Part shown: piece by piece, positions 16,027 through 23,577 of the stretch | Layout: each line of letters starts with the position of its first letter | Position numbering within the stretch: position 1 is the first letter of the stretch | Assembly: GCA_016722075.1 (NCBI GenBank) | Contig: JADKGW010000001.1 | Span: 5,572,500 to 5,636,499 of the forward strand | Source of the DNA: Candidatus Kouleothrix ribensis | Lineage (GTDB): Bacteria; Chloroflexota; Chloroflexia; Chloroflexales; Roseiflexaceae | Reading direction: 5' to 3' | Length of the DNA stretch: 64,000 nucleotides | Position numbers and translations under genes: made by a program | Notes under the pieces: generated by a model | Told to the model about the DNA's origin: nothing | What the model saw: the letters and a program-made list of their open reading frames with translations, nothing else | Databases searched by the model: none

Positions 16027-16746
16027 CTAGAACAACGCCAGCTGCTCGACGGTCGGGATGCCGAGCTTGACGGCCTCCCACACCAGGTCGGCGACCTGCT
16101 CCACGTGCAGCTGGCCAATGCCGCGTGCGGCAACCCAGCGCACCACATCGTCGCGGGTCGGCTTGCGGGCCGGCGGCGGCTTGATTAGCCGGTGCTCTGG
16201 CCGTGGCTCCGGCACCTCGGCGTCGATGATCGGCGCCGGCAGCAGCCCATAGCACAGCCAGATGGTCGTCATCTGCGCGCCGTTGTTCTGGAAGCCTGAG
16301 TCCGGCATGCAGAAGTTGATCCGCTTGTTCAGCCGCAGCTCCTCCCAGGGCCTGCCCGCCGCATCGCGGATGCGCTTGGCGGTCGCCGCGTATGGCGTGC
16401 TGTAGGGCACCAGGAGCGCCCAGGGCTTGCCGAGTTGATAGCAGCGCGCGATGAACTGGTACTTGAGCGAGAACGGCACGTTGGTGACGATCACGTCGTA
16501 GTCGTCTGGACACGGCGACCAGGAAAGCGCGTCGTGCCCGGTCGCGTAGTCGGTCGCGATCACTTCGTGGCCAGCCTCGCGCAGCCACTGGGCGAGCCAG
16601 CCGGCCCCGGCGCAGCACTCCCAGATGCGTGCGCCGGCGGGCAAGTAGGGCAAGAGCGGGGCAACGCCGTGCCAGGGCGTCCAGCACTTGTCATACCCGG
16701 CGCCGCTCTTGGCAGGTCGGCTCTGTTGTGGTACGGTGCGGCTCAT
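16027..16746 (-). CDS. DNA adenine methylase-like protein
   Basis: A 239-residue protein. It shows WECCAGAGWLAQWL (SAM-binding motif I, about 38-51), EVIATDY (motif II), and DVIVTNVPFSLKYQFI (motif IV, normally DPPY or NPPF, here NVPF; about 85-100). That motif order and the small size fit phage N6-adenine methylases. The Val in place of the first Pro is unusual but Pro-Phe is kept. I start at the ATG at 16746, which overlaps the upstream stop (ATGA). It probably protects phage DNA from host restriction. Confidence 0.7.
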   Translation of the reverse strand: MSRTVPQQSRPAKSGAGYDKCWTPWHGVAPLLPYLPAGARIWECCAGAGWLAQWLREAGHEVIATDYATGHDALSWSPCPDDYDVIVTNVPFSLKYQFIARCYQLGKPWALLVPYSTPYAATAKRIRDAAGRPWEELRLNKRINFCMPDSGFQNNGAQMTTIWLCYGLLPAPIIDAEVPEPRPEHRLIKPPPARKPTRDDVVRWVAARGIGQLHVEQVADLVWEAVKLGIPTVEQLALF

Positions 16747-17057
16747 CGCCAGTGCTCCAGCTGCGCCGGCTCGGAATCGCGGATGATGCGGGCCTGCGCG
16801 CAGCAGATATCCACGTCGCGATGCTTGCAGCGCGGCCACTGGGCACACACGCACCGGTCGTTCAGGGCGTCCTCCTGGGCGGCGCGCAACGATCCCTTCA
16901 GCGGGGTTCGCCGGCCGTCCTGATGCCAGCCGCGCCAGCAGCCGCCGTCCTCTCGAAAGCTCCACTCGGCGACCAGGTGGTTAATTTGACTCTCGATCAA
17001 TCCGTGGAGCGAGCGCCAGCTGGCTGGCCGCGCAACGGTTCGTTTTTGGTAGCTCAT
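16743..17057 (-). CDS. Cysteine-rich hypothetical protein
   Basis: A 104-residue protein with several Trp and a Cys/His cluster near 72-90 (CVCAQWPRCKHRDVDICC) that could bind a metal. Both ends overlap neighbouring genes by 4 bases (ATGA), placing it in a tightly coupled cassette between the DnaC-like loader and the methylase. Function is unknown. Confidence 0.55.
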   Translation of the reverse strand: MSYQKRTVARPASWRSLHGLIESQINHLVAEWSFREDGGCWRGWHQDGRRTPLKGSLRAAQEDALNDRCVCAQWPRCKHRDVDICCAQARIIRDSEPAQLEHWR

Positions 17058-17983
17058 TCCTGCCCTCGCCGCTGGTCGGCATTCAGCACCATCAGGCACT
17101 GGTCGCGGCCGGCATAGTCGCGATTGGTGCGTCCGAGGATGCGGCTGCGCACGCGGAACTCCAGGTCGTCGAGGTGCAAGTTGGCCGTGATGAGCGTGGA
17201 GCGCGCGTGCAGGTGGCGCTGGTAGAGCAGGTCAATCAGCTGCGCATCGGCCCAGCTGGCGGCGACCCCCTGGGCCTTGCCCCGGTGCGCGGTGCCGATG
17301 TCATCGAGCATCAGCACGTCGACTCGCTGGAGCGCGGCCATGCGCGCGTCGGCGTCGATGAACTCCCCCTCGCCCTGCTCCTGGTGGCGGGCATACCCTT
17401 CGCGCAGCCAGCGCAGGAGATCCGGCTCGCTCACGTAGATGGCGCTCAGCTGATTGCGGCTGGCCACCTCCCGCGCAGTGGCGGCCAGCAGGTGGCTCTT
17501 GCCGACGCCGGTTGGGCCGTACAGGTAGATCCAGCCATAGGGCCGCTCGATGTAGGAGCGGCACAGCGCGAGCGCGGCCGCCATCGTCGTGTACGCATCG
17601 GCGTGCGCGGCCCGGCCCAGGTCGTAGGTGTCGAGCGTGGCGGCCGCCAGCTCCGGCCCCATCTCCTGGTCGAGCGTTGCCAGGATGCGGCCCATCCGGG
17701 CCTGCGCCTTGTCGGCCTCGCCGCGCTGCTTGCAGTCGCACGGCTGGAGCTTGCCGAACGCCGGGTGGCCAACACGCACCGGCAGCAGGTAGTAGCCGCT
17801 GCCATCGCAGTGGCCAAACGGGCAGGTGCTGGGCAGCACGCGCACACTGGTATCCTGGCTCAGGTTAGGTTTTGCGCTGCTTGTAGTAGTCGAGCTCTCC
17901 TGGCCGTGGGCTGCGGCTGGCAGTGCGCGGAGCGCGAGCAGGTCGCTCGGGCTTATGCTCCGGATCGGGCTGTCGTTGCTCAT
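17054..17983 (-). CDS. DnaC-like replicative helicase loader (AAA+)
   Basis: A 309-residue protein. A zinc-binding segment (CPFGHCDGSGYY ... CDCK, about 54-84) precedes an AAA+ ATPase with Walker A YGPTGVGKSHLL (about 153-164), Walker B VLMLDDIG (about 221-228), and sensor regions STLITANL and RILGR. This is the DnaC/DnaI and phage-P-like loader that places the replicative helicase at the origin. It follows the O-like initiator with a 119-base overlap, giving a lambda O-P arrangement. AGGAG lies before its ATG. Confidence 0.85.
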   Translation of the reverse strand: MSNDSPIRSISPSDLLALRALPAAAHGQESSTTTSSAKPNLSQDTSVRVLPSTCPFGHCDGSGYYLLPVRVGHPAFGKLQPCDCKQRGEADKAQARMGRILATLDQEMGPELAAATLDTYDLGRAAHADAYTTMAAALALCRSYIERPYGWIYLYGPTGVGKSHLLAATAREVASRNQLSAIYVSEPDLLRWLREGYARHQEQGEGEFIDADARMAALQRVDVLMLDDIGTAHRGKAQGVAASWADAQLIDLLYQRHLHARSTLITANLHLDDLEFRVRSRILGRTNRDYAGRDQCLMVLNADQRRGQE

Positions 17984-18863
17984 AAATGGCTCCTGGCCTG
18001 GGCGGAATCAGCTTCCAGGCGCGGACGATCGCGCTGATTGTCCAGTTGTCGGCCATGCGGGCCTCAAAATCGGCGATGGCCGCATCCGGATCACAGTCGG
18101 CAAACAGATGCGCGGCGCCCATGCCCTGCTGGCTGAGGTAGATCACATGGCGCGGGATGCCGTTTCCCGGTGGTGGCCGTTTTGGCGATGATCGAATTTT
18201 TTCTGCTGCGCCACCAACATCACCATCACCAATAGTTCTATAATAGTTCTCCTCCTCATTTTGGGGCGTTTTGGGTGATGGTGATGCCGGATTCGGGCCT
18301 TCGTCGCCAAAACTGTAGTCCACTGTTTTCGAGACTACAATCAGTGGATTGGAATCAGTGGATTGCAATCCGTGGATTGTAGTCCACTGTTTGTTCAAAT
18401 CAACAGTGGACTGGAGTCCACTGTTTAGCGGCTGTCTGTCCAAATCAGTGGACTGTAGTCCACTGTTTTCGGCGGATACAGGGGCCGGCGAAACAGTGGA
18501 CTGTAGTCCACTGTTTTCCGGCAGGATGGTGAGCTCGCCGCCTCTGACGCGCGCACGGGCGACGAGCTTGCGCAAGTGATCTTCGTCGGGCTGCGAGAGG
18601 CCGACGAGGATGCCATAGATTGTGGCGTTGCCCCGCCCTCCGCCTGGGTTTTTGGTTATCGCGTTTTCCTCAACCAGTTCGGCGAGCAAGCGCCGAATAT
18701 AGGCGGGGTCGGATTCGCCGGTGAGTTCACAGAGCGTATCCACGCTTGGCCAGCTGATGCCCTGCGCGTTGGCGTGGCGTGCCAGCGCGAGCAGGAGCAG
18801 CTTCTTGAGGCCGCGCTGTCGCGCGTGATCCCAGACTCGGTTGTAGGTGGCGAACCGGGACAC
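17865..18863 (-). CDS. Phage replication initiator, O-like, with intragenic origin
   Basis: A 332-residue protein started at the GTG at 18863 (GAGGAG upstream). Residues 5-85 form a winged helix of the HTH_36 type (VWDHARQRGLKKLLLLALARH, SWPSVDTLCELTGES). The middle (about 115-185) is low complexity with repeated NSGLQST segments, because the DNA there is an iteron array. The C-terminal part (about 235-332) is a separate helical domain likely to contact the loader. This three-part plan and the downstream DnaC-like gene match lambda O. Confidence 0.75.
   Translation of the reverse strand: MSRFATYNRVWDHARQRGLKKLLLLALARHANAQGISWPSVDTLCELTGESDPAYIRRLLAELVEENAITKNPGGGRGNATIYGILVGLSQPDEDHLRKLVARARVRGGELTILPENSGLQSTVSPAPVSAENSGLQSTDLDRQPLNSGLQSTVDLNKQWTTIHGLQSTDSNPLIVVSKTVDYSFGDEGPNPASPSPKTPQNEEENYYRTIGDGDVGGAAEKIRSSPKRPPPGNGIPRHVIYLSQQGMGAAHLFADCDPDAAIADFEARMADNWTISAIVRAWKLIPPRPGAIYEQRQPDPEHKPERPARAPRTASRSPRPGELDYYKQRKT
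18218..18286. repeat. 13-bp inverted repeat beside the iterons
   Basis: CATCACCATCACC at 18218-18230 pairs exactly with GGTGATGGTGATG at 18274-18286. The 43-base loop is relatively AT-rich (TAGTTCTATAATAGTTC). It lies inside the initiator gene next to the iterons and could be part of the origin, for example the unwinding side. Confidence 0.5.
18309..18515. repeat. Iteron array, putative replication origin
   Basis: Inside the initiator gene. Perfect palindromes occur at 18402-18425 (11-bp arms AACAGTGGACT, centre GG), 18446-18465 (9-bp arms CAGTGGACT, centre GT) and 18492-18515 (11-bp arms, centre GT). A right half-site lies at 18309-18330. Three tandem 14-bp units ATCAGTGGATTGNA start at 18340, 18354 and 18368, the last merging into another half-site. 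Lambda, P22 and related phages place initiator-binding iterons in the same position. Confidence 0.75.
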
Positions 18864-18865
18864 GG

Positions 18866-19150
18866 TTACTCCTCGGGCGATATTGCGTAGGTAGGATCGA
18901 TCCAGGGAACCTCAATGCCATAGACGTAGCGGGCCATACGAGCGAGCGGGCTCGGGATAACCCGGCGCTGGCTCGGCTCGTCCAGAATGCGACGCACGCG
19001 CGCGATGGTCTCCAGCTGAACCTTCTCGGGAAGCGTTCGGAACTCCTCCCGCGCGGCGCGGGCCTGGCGAGCAAGCCGCACCTCTTCACACGCCCCTTTG
19101 TGGGTGTAGGGATGGACTGCCGGACGGCCTCGGGAGGATGTGCGCTGCAT
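18866..19150 (-). CDS. Hypothetical protein, basic helical
   Basis: A 94-residue protein with a long charged helix (KGACEEVRLARQARAAREEF) and a second helix (LETIARVRRILDE). Its stop is 2 bases before the GTG of the initiator, so the genes are co-transcribed. It could be a small replication accessory protein; no family is recognised. Confidence 0.55.
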   Translation of the reverse strand: MQRTSSRGRPAVHPYTHKGACEEVRLARQARAAREEFRTLPEKVQLETIARVRRILDEPSQRRVIPSPLARMARYVYGIEVPWIDPTYAISPEE

Positions 19151-19165
19151 AGTGGCCGCTCCTGC

Positions 19166-19762
19166 TTAGTCGTCGTCGGCCTCGTCGCCGGCGTAGCCCT
19201 GGCCGCGCTCAAGGTCTTCGATCGTGCGCTTGAACGGGCCGAGCAGATCGTCGCTCGATGCTTCCGACTCCTTGGCCGCGCCGGCCTCAGCCGTAGCGAG
19301 GGGCTCGTCGGCGGCCTGGGCAGCCTCGGCCGGCGCGCCGGCCTCGCCGTCGGCGATCGTGCCGACCTGGGGCGGCTCGCCGATCGGCGGATCGCCTGCC
19401 GCAGCGGTTGCGGTGGTGGTGGTGGGAGCGGAATCAGCGGCGAGCGACAGCTTGAGATCCTTGAGGGTCTCGCGGAACTTCTGCTGGAAGGTGCGGATGT
19501 CGGGGCCGGTCTCGAAGAAGCTCCGCTGGGCCGCCGTGATGCCGAAGACATGCAGGCCGGGCAGGTCGTCGGCGGGCGTCCACTTGTGGGTGTACTCGAT
19601 CTTCTTCTTGGTGTTGTGCCAGGGCGTTTCCTCGGTCTTGAAGGTCATGGTCAGCTCATCCGCGCCGGCCAGCGCGATGTTGACGACCTCGATCAGCGCG
19701 ACCAGGATGCGGTCGCGCCGCTCGTCCGAGAGGGTCTCGACCTTGAAGCCAATGACGTGCAT
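19166..19762 (-). CDS. Hypothetical acidic protein with disordered tail
   Basis: A 198-residue protein. Residues 1-110 are a folded domain starting MHVIGFKVETLSDERRDRIL, containing beta strands and a Trp pair. Residues 110-198 are Ala/Thr/Pro/Glu-rich, very acidic at the end (DEADDD), with an acidic tip reminiscent of single-strand-binding proteins. AAGGTAACGCC precedes the ATG. It sits upstream of the initiator and may be a phage recombination or single-strand-binding accessory factor; this is a guess from the tail. Confidence 0.55.
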   Translation of the reverse strand: MHVIGFKVETLSDERRDRILVALIEVVNIALAGADELTMTFKTEETPWHNTKKKIEYTHKWTPADDLPGLHVFGITAAQRSFFETGPDIRTFQQKFRETLKDLKLSLAADSAPTTTTATAAAGDPPIGEPPQVGTIADGEAGAPAEAAQAADEPLATAEAGAAKESEASSDDLLGPFKRTIEDLERGQGYAGDEADDD

Positions 19763-19774
19763 GGCGTTACCTTT

Positions 19775-20005
19775 CTAGAGTCCTTTGCTGCGCCGCTCAG
19801 CCGCCGCGACGTGCGCACGAATGGCCAGGTGGTAGGCGTGCATGCGATCCGCCGCGTCCAAAATCCTCCGCAGTTCGGCCACATCTGCGTCGGTGAGTTC
19901 GAGCCGGAGCCGGGCTTTGAGCACGGCGACCGCGCCGTAGATCGCGGAGCGCGCCCCGGCGCAGTCGTCAATTGTTGCGATGATCGGGTTCTCGACGTAC
20001 GGCAT
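19775..20005 (-). CDS. Small hypothetical helical protein
   Basis: A 76-residue Ala/Arg-rich helical protein (ALRSAIYG-like turn, then LTDADVAELRRILDAADRMH). I start at the ATG at 20005 with AAGGAC upstream. It overlaps the membrane protein gene before it by 38 bases. No family is recognised. Confidence 0.5.
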   Translation of the reverse strand: MPYVENPIIATIDDCAGARSAIYGAVAVLKARLRLELTDADVAELRRILDAADRMHAYHLAIRAHVAAAERRSKGL

Positions 20006-20414
20006 GTCCTTCTCGCATGCGTTCGTCAAGGTCAAGGGAATCGGCCGGGAGCGTGTCGAAGACCGAGCGCAGCCACCAGGCCGCGATGATGCTGAGCCCC
20101 CCAGGAAGTACGATGGCGACAAACGCGATAAACACGATCCAGAGGTCGGTCAGGCTGCTGAAGAGCAGTAGGCCGGCCCCACTGCACGAGGTGCCGACGA
20201 TGTAGCTGGCCGGGCGCGGCATGCGATTGCGATAGGGCCAGAGTGCCAGGTGCGCGGCGATGAGCAGCATGAGCGTGGTGAGCGACCCGGCCGCCATCGC
20301 TGCCGGCAGGGTGCGCACCCACGCCAGGATGCCGGTGGTGATGACGCCGGCGCCGAAGCCAAACGAGAGCAGGGCGCTGCGCTGTGCCCGCGCGCGAAAA
20401 AGCAGCGTGTGCAT
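19968..20414 (-). CDS. Four-helix membrane protein
   Basis: A 148-residue protein with hydrophobic segments near residues 14-32, 40-58, 70-90 and 95-118, so probably four transmembrane helices, with a charged C-terminal tail. It is the first gene of its local group; the upstream region holds a small inverted repeat at 20454. Function is unknown. Confidence 0.6.
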   Translation of the reverse strand: MHTLLFRARAQRSALLSFGFGAGVITTGILAWVRTLPAAMAAGSLTTLMLLIAAHLALWPYRNRMPRPASYIVGTSCSGAGLLLFSSLTDLWIVFIAFVAIVLPGGLSIIAAWWLRSVFDTLPADSLDLDERMREGHAVRREPDHRNN

Positions 20415-20453
20415 AGATTCCCCAAAAGTCACTGTACACAGCCGAGCCGTGGG

Positions 20454-20474
20454 GGTGTACGATAGAGGTACACC
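20454..20474. promoter_or_regulatory. Operator-like inverted repeat
   Basis: GGTGTAC and GTACACC arms with a 7-base centre lie 40 bases upstream of the membrane-protein gene. A second TGTACA occurs at 20433. Possible repressor site. Confidence 0.3.
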
Positions 20475-20494
20475 ACAGCACTGCATCGGGCGAC

Positions 20495-20746
20495 CTAGTC
20501 AGTCAGGCCCAGGTCGCGCTCCAGGCGCGCCAGGTACTCGGCGGGCTCCATCTGGGCGGGGGCGTGCAGGCGGGCAAAGGCGGCGACGCCGGCCTGATAG
20601 CCGGCGAGATAGGCGGGAGTGACCCGCCCACTGATCGCTGCCTGGGCCTCGGCTTCGGTGTGCGCGATGCCGACGAACTCGCCGCCCAGGCGCAGGTCGT
20701 AGGTGTGGGTGTCGGCGTCGTAGTCGATCGAGGTTGGGATGGTCAT
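20495..20746 (-). CDS. Small hypothetical protein
   Basis: An 83-residue protein. A beta hairpin-like start (SIDYDADTHTYDLRLGGEFVG) is followed by helices with AYLAGYQAGVAAF. AAAGGAGT lies 6 bases before the ATG. A similar AYxAGYxxG pattern occurs in the 26.6-kb small protein, so the two may be distantly related. Function is unknown. Confidence 0.6.
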   Translation of the reverse strand: MTIPTSIDYDADTHTYDLRLGGEFVGIAHTEAEAQAAISGRVTPAYLAGYQAGVAAFARLHAPAQMEPAEYLARLERDLGLTD

Positions 20747-20871
20747 GGGAGTACTCCTTTACCAGCGATAGGTGGTGGCGTCGCCTTGATCCGCGCCACA
20801 AGCTCGCATAGTGAGCCTCTTTTAGTGAATGAAAAGAGCTGGCCATTGCCCCGCCATGCAGGGGTTGGAAA

Positions 20872-21588
20872 CTAGAACGGGATGTCGACTCCATCGATCT
20901 CGACCCGCTCGGCCAAGAGCATGCGCAACTGCTCGCGCCCGGCGGCAAGCTGTTCCTGGCGGATCAGGTCGGCCTCGGGGTCGAGGTAGGCCTCGACCTT
21001 GCGCAGCGCGGCCTGGATCTCGGGGCAGACCTGGATAGAGTGGGCCTGGCCGCAGTTCAGGCACACGACTGGCCCGACGAACTGGCGGCGGCGCAGCGGG
21101 CAGTCGGCATCGGCGTGGGGGCCTGTGCAGTAGCCGCATCGCTCGCGGTCGCTGATGTTGACCATCAGCGCGGCGTCGGCCTCCACCAGCAGCGCATCGG
21201 CGACGATGGGGTGCCGCCCGCTACGCGGTTCGAATCGCGGATATCGCAACCTGCTCGGCAAAAGAAATCGCGGCAGTGGGTCGATCGGGGGCAGTGGGCG
21301 CGGGCCAGGGATGGGCTTTGGTTCGGGCTCAGCGGGCGGCTCGGTCGTCAGGTGCGCGAGGTGGTTGCGCGCGAGCGGCAGCGCGGTGGCGAGATCGATG
21401 CCTTCTTGGGCGCTCAGCTCCGCCGCCAGCTCGTGCGCATCGGGCAGGGCCACGTGGCCGGGCCGGGGCTGCGGCGGGTGCGAGCAGTCCAGGGTGCGGT
21501 GGCCGTACTCGCCGCAGTTGCCGCAGATGATGGCGACGGTACAGGCCGCGTCGGCCGCGCCCAGGTCGGTGTATTCGTCGTGGTACAT
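20872..21588 (-). CDS. Zinc-knuckle (CCHC) protein
   Basis: A 238-residue protein with three knuckle motifs. CGNCGEYGHRTLDC (22-35) is an exact CX2CX4HX4C. CGYCTGPHADADC (about 150) and CLNCGQAHSIQVC (about 174) are CX2CX3HX4C. A Pro-rich linker separates the first from the pair. Such knuckles bind single-stranded RNA or DNA. The C-terminal pair is shared with the protein at 46.4 kb, so they are paralogues. Both are phage early-region genes. Role unknown; nucleic-acid chaperone or host takeover factor are possibilities. Confidence 0.7.
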   Translation of the reverse strand: MYHDEYTDLGAADAACTVAIICGNCGEYGHRTLDCSHPPQPRPGHVALPDAHELAAELSAQEGIDLATALPLARNHLAHLTTEPPAEPEPKPIPGPRPLPPIDPLPRFLLPSRLRYPRFEPRSGRHPIVADALLVEADAALMVNISDRERCGYCTGPHADADCPLRRRQFVGPVVCLNCGQAHSIQVCPEIQAALRKVEAYLDPEADLIRQEQLAAGREQLRMLLAERVEIDGVDIPF

Positions 21589-21621
21589 CGTCAGCCTCTT
21601 TCTTGGGGTAACGGTTTGATG

Positions 21622-21786
21622 TTAGTGCGTGATACACGCCGCAGCCGCGCGGCTGCCGTCGTTGCGGGGTGAGCAGGTGGCATCGCCTGCGCACGCCAGC
21701 AGGACAAACCCCAGCAGGGTGAGCGCCAGGACGATGATGAGCTTGGTCGCTGTGCTTCGCATTGGTTGCTGATCGCTGCCCATCAT
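21622..21786 (-). CDS. Small lipoprotein-like peptide
   Basis: A 54-residue peptide: a short polar start, hydrophobic TKLIIVLALTLLGFVLLACAG with an LLAC lipobox-like end, then a short Cys-containing tail. The ATG overlaps the upstream stop. Small lysogenic lipoproteins can block superinfection (Cor-like proteins in other phages); that role is only suggested by the topology. Confidence 0.45.
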   Translation of the reverse strand: MMGSDQQPMRSTATKLIIVLALTLLGFVLLACAGDATCSPRNDGSRAAAACITH

Positions 21787-22001
21787 GCTGCCGCCCTCGT
21801 CAGCGCCTCGGCGGCGTACGCCTGGCAGCGCTGCTGCGCTTCGAGCGGCTTGGCGCTGCTGCCGATGTAGCCTCGGCCTTTCACGTAGCTCACATAGTCC
21901 TTCGTGACGCGGTCGTACTCGACCCGCCAGCCGTCGCCTTCCGAGACGATGAGGTTTGCTTTGACGAGTTTGGCTTTGACCTTCACGGTGCGCTTGTTCA
22001 T
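21783..22001 (-). CDS. Small basic hypothetical protein
   Basis: A 72-residue basic protein (MNKRTVKVKAKLVKANLI start) with a beta-rich middle. It is the first gene after the operator-controlled promoter at 22053-22081, so it is one of the earliest leftward products and its expression should be tightly repressed in lysogeny. No family is recognised. Confidence 0.6.
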   Translation of the reverse strand: MNKRTVKVKAKLVKANLIVSEGDGWRVEYDRVTKDYVSYVKGRGYIGSSAKPLEAQQRCQAYAAEALTRAAA

Positions 22002-22028
22002 GGTGGCTCCTGCTTGACGGTGTGGCGT

Positions 22029-22081
22029 CTGACAAGTTTGTCTGACAAGATGAGTATATCAGACAAACTTGTCAGTGTCAA
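22029..22081 (-). promoter_or_regulatory. Repressor-controlled leftward promoter with two operators
   Basis: On the minus strand: TTGACA (22081-22076), a 17-base spacer and TATACT (22058-22053). The spacer is exactly one operator, TCAGACAAACTTGTCAG (22059-22075 on the plus strand). Its perfect inverted copy lies just after the transcription start at 22029-22045, with 13 bases between them. A repressor bound to either copy would block polymerase. Confidence 0.75.
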
Positions 22082-22302
22082 GAGGTAATTCCGACATTTA
22101 TGTCGGCACTTTTAGTCATGGCATCTGCGTCTTGAGCAAGCGCGCGGAGAAGCTGGGGAGCGCGCAAAAGTTTCATCAGCGGCTCAGGGAGATGGGCAGC
22201 TCGATAGCGCTCAATGGTCTTTGTAGACACGTCAAGCGCATTTGCGCGCTCGACATCGCTGATTCCGAGGAGCTGCAACTCACGGGCAAAATTTGGAAAC
22301 AT
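22078..22302 (-). CDS. Cro-like small HTH regulator
   Basis: A 74-residue protein if started at the ATG at 22302, which has AAGGAGGT 6-7 bases upstream. Residues 8-40 (ELQLLGISDVERANALDVST, KTIERYRAAHLPEPL) read as a helix-turn-helix. Its position opposite the XRE repressor, with facing promoters between them, is that of a cro gene in a lambdoid switch. Confidence 0.65.
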   Translation of the reverse strand: MFPNFARELQLLGISDVERANALDVSTKTIERYRAAHLPEPLMKLLRAPQLLRALAQDADAMTKSADINVGITS

Positions 22303-22332
22303 AGTCATACCTCCTTGATCTGCATACAAGGA

Positions 22333-22361
22333 AGTATATCAGACATTCTTGTCCAAATCAA
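22333..22361 (-). promoter_or_regulatory. Leftward promoter of the Cro-like gene with operator
   Basis: On the minus strand: TTGATT (22361-22356), a 17-base spacer and TATACT (22338-22333). The spacer TCAGACATTCTTGTCCA matches the 22059 operator at 13 of 17 positions, so the same repressor probably controls both promoters. Confidence 0.6.
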
Positions 22362-22420
22362 GTACTTTATGTCCTGACTTTTGTGTCTGTAGACAACTAT
22401 GTCGGGTAGGGGGTACAATG

Positions 22421-22975
22421 ATGAACATGAGTGCAGTTGCTGTTGCTACATATTTGCGCACGCTGCGATCCGCCGCTGGCCTGAGTCAGGAGGAGGCTGC
22501 GGCTAAGGCTGGTATTTCCGCAAAAACGCTCGGTCGATGGGAGAGGGGTGCCGGCGATCACGAGCCGACTGTGACCAACCTCAAAAAGCTGGTACACGTA
22601 TTAGGTGGTTCGGTTCGTGATGCATTGCTGCTGCTGATCACCGAGGATGCTACTGAGGACGATGGGGATGGTGTCGCTCAAACTTGGCTTGATCTCCCTG
22701 CAGGCGAGCGGGCTCAGGTAGATTCGATCATTGAAAATACAATGTCCGAAGAACTGCTAGAAATCATTCAGGAACTTAGAAGCGATTATCAAGATGATCG
22801 AACTCTGGTGGAGTTCCTTCGCGGCGCTTTGCTTGGCGTTGCGCCCGCCCCGGCACCTACGCCGGCCAGTTCAGTCGAGGAGCGCTTGCGGTCGCTGGAA
22901 GCGCTGCGCACCAAACGTGTGATTACTGATGCTGAGTATGCCGCGCGCCGGCAGCAACTGATTGAGTCTATCTAG
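22421..22975 (+). CDS. XRE-family repressor (CI-like) with C-terminal SHOCT-like segment
   Basis: A 184-residue protein. Residues 10-65 (LRTLRSAAGLSQEEAAAKAG, ISAKTLGRWERGAG) are a canonical XRE helix-turn-helix. The last 33 residues (SVEERLRSLEALRTKRVITD) resemble a SHOCT oligomerisation motif. There is no peptidase domain, so induction would not use LexA-like self-cleavage. Of three adjacent in-frame ATGs I choose 22421, 7 bases after a GGGGG run. It faces the Cro-like gene across shared operators and is the likely lysogeny repressor. Confidence 0.7.
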   Translation: MNMSAVAVATYLRTLRSAAGLSQEEAAAKAGISAKTLGRWERGAGDHEPTVTNLKKLVHVLGGSVRDALLLLITEDATEDDGDGVAQTWLDLPAGERAQVDSIIENTMSEELLEIIQELRSDYQDDRTLVEFLRGALLGVAPAPAPTPASSVEERLRSLEALRTKRVITDAEYAARRQQLIESI

Positions 22976-23038
22976 TTTTATTGCATTGTCTTTCGCTTGG
23001 TCTTGAATCCTTCTGTCGCCCGCAGAAAGAGCGAAACC

Positions 23039-23512
23039 ATGCGCCGTCTCCTCACCGCAACACTGGCAGTCTTCGTGCTGGCGCTGATCGCGCCGGCGCT
23101 CGCCGCTGCGCCCGATTGCACGACCAACCCCTGCACCTACATTCCGCTGGCGCTCAAGCCGCCGAGTGGGGCGCCTGAGCCGACCGCCACTGCGACCACG
23201 CGGCCAACGTCGACGAGTTCGCCGACCGCAACGCAGGGGCCGACGAGCGCGCCGACACAGACCAGCACGCCAACGAGCACGGCCACGCCGACATCGACCC
23301 GCACGGCCACGGCCACGCCCACGAAGACGCGCACACCGAGCCCGACCGCAACGCAGCAGACGAATTGCGCGGCAGAGTATCCTACTGTGTGCATCCCACC
23401 ACCACCACCCGATCTGAACTGTGCGGATATTCCCTATCGCAATTTCACGGTGCTCCCGCCCGATCGGCATCGCTTTGACACGGATCAAGATGGTATTGGG
23501 TGTGAGCAATAA
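23039..23512 (+). CDS. Secreted Excalibur-domain protein
   Basis: A 157-residue protein. Residues 1-24 form a signal peptide (RRLLTATLAVFVLALIAPAL, then AAA). Residues 40-105 are a Thr/Pro/Ser/Ala linker typical of secreted Chloroflexota proteins. The end (NCADIPYRNFTVLPPDRHRF, then DTDQDGIGCE) is an Excalibur-type domain with a DxDxDGxGCE calcium-binding loop and two Cys. It lies between two repressor genes and shares their strand, as lysogenic-conversion genes do. It probably acts outside the cell, for example at the envelope or in DNA processing. Confidence 0.75.
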   Translation: MRRLLTATLAVFVLALIAPALAAAPDCTTNPCTYIPLALKPPSGAPEPTATATTRPTSTSSPTATQGPTSAPTQTSTPTSTATPTSTRTATATPTKTRTPSPTATQQTNCAAEYPTVCIPPPPPDLNCADIPYRNFTVLPPDRHRFDTDQDGIGCEQ

Positions 23513-23577
23513 GACACCGAATGAGGGTCGCTATGATACAATAGCGCCATGCTGATCCGCTTGTGAGCTGAGGTCGT

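Noticed and set aside
18309..18515. CRISPR-like repeat array
   Set aside because: The units are palindromic iterons of 14-24 bp with no regular spacers, inside a coding gene.
23137..23394. Hydrophobic Val/Gly-rich minus-strand frame
   Set aside because: Antisense of the Thr/Pro/Ala linker of the secreted protein, not a gene.
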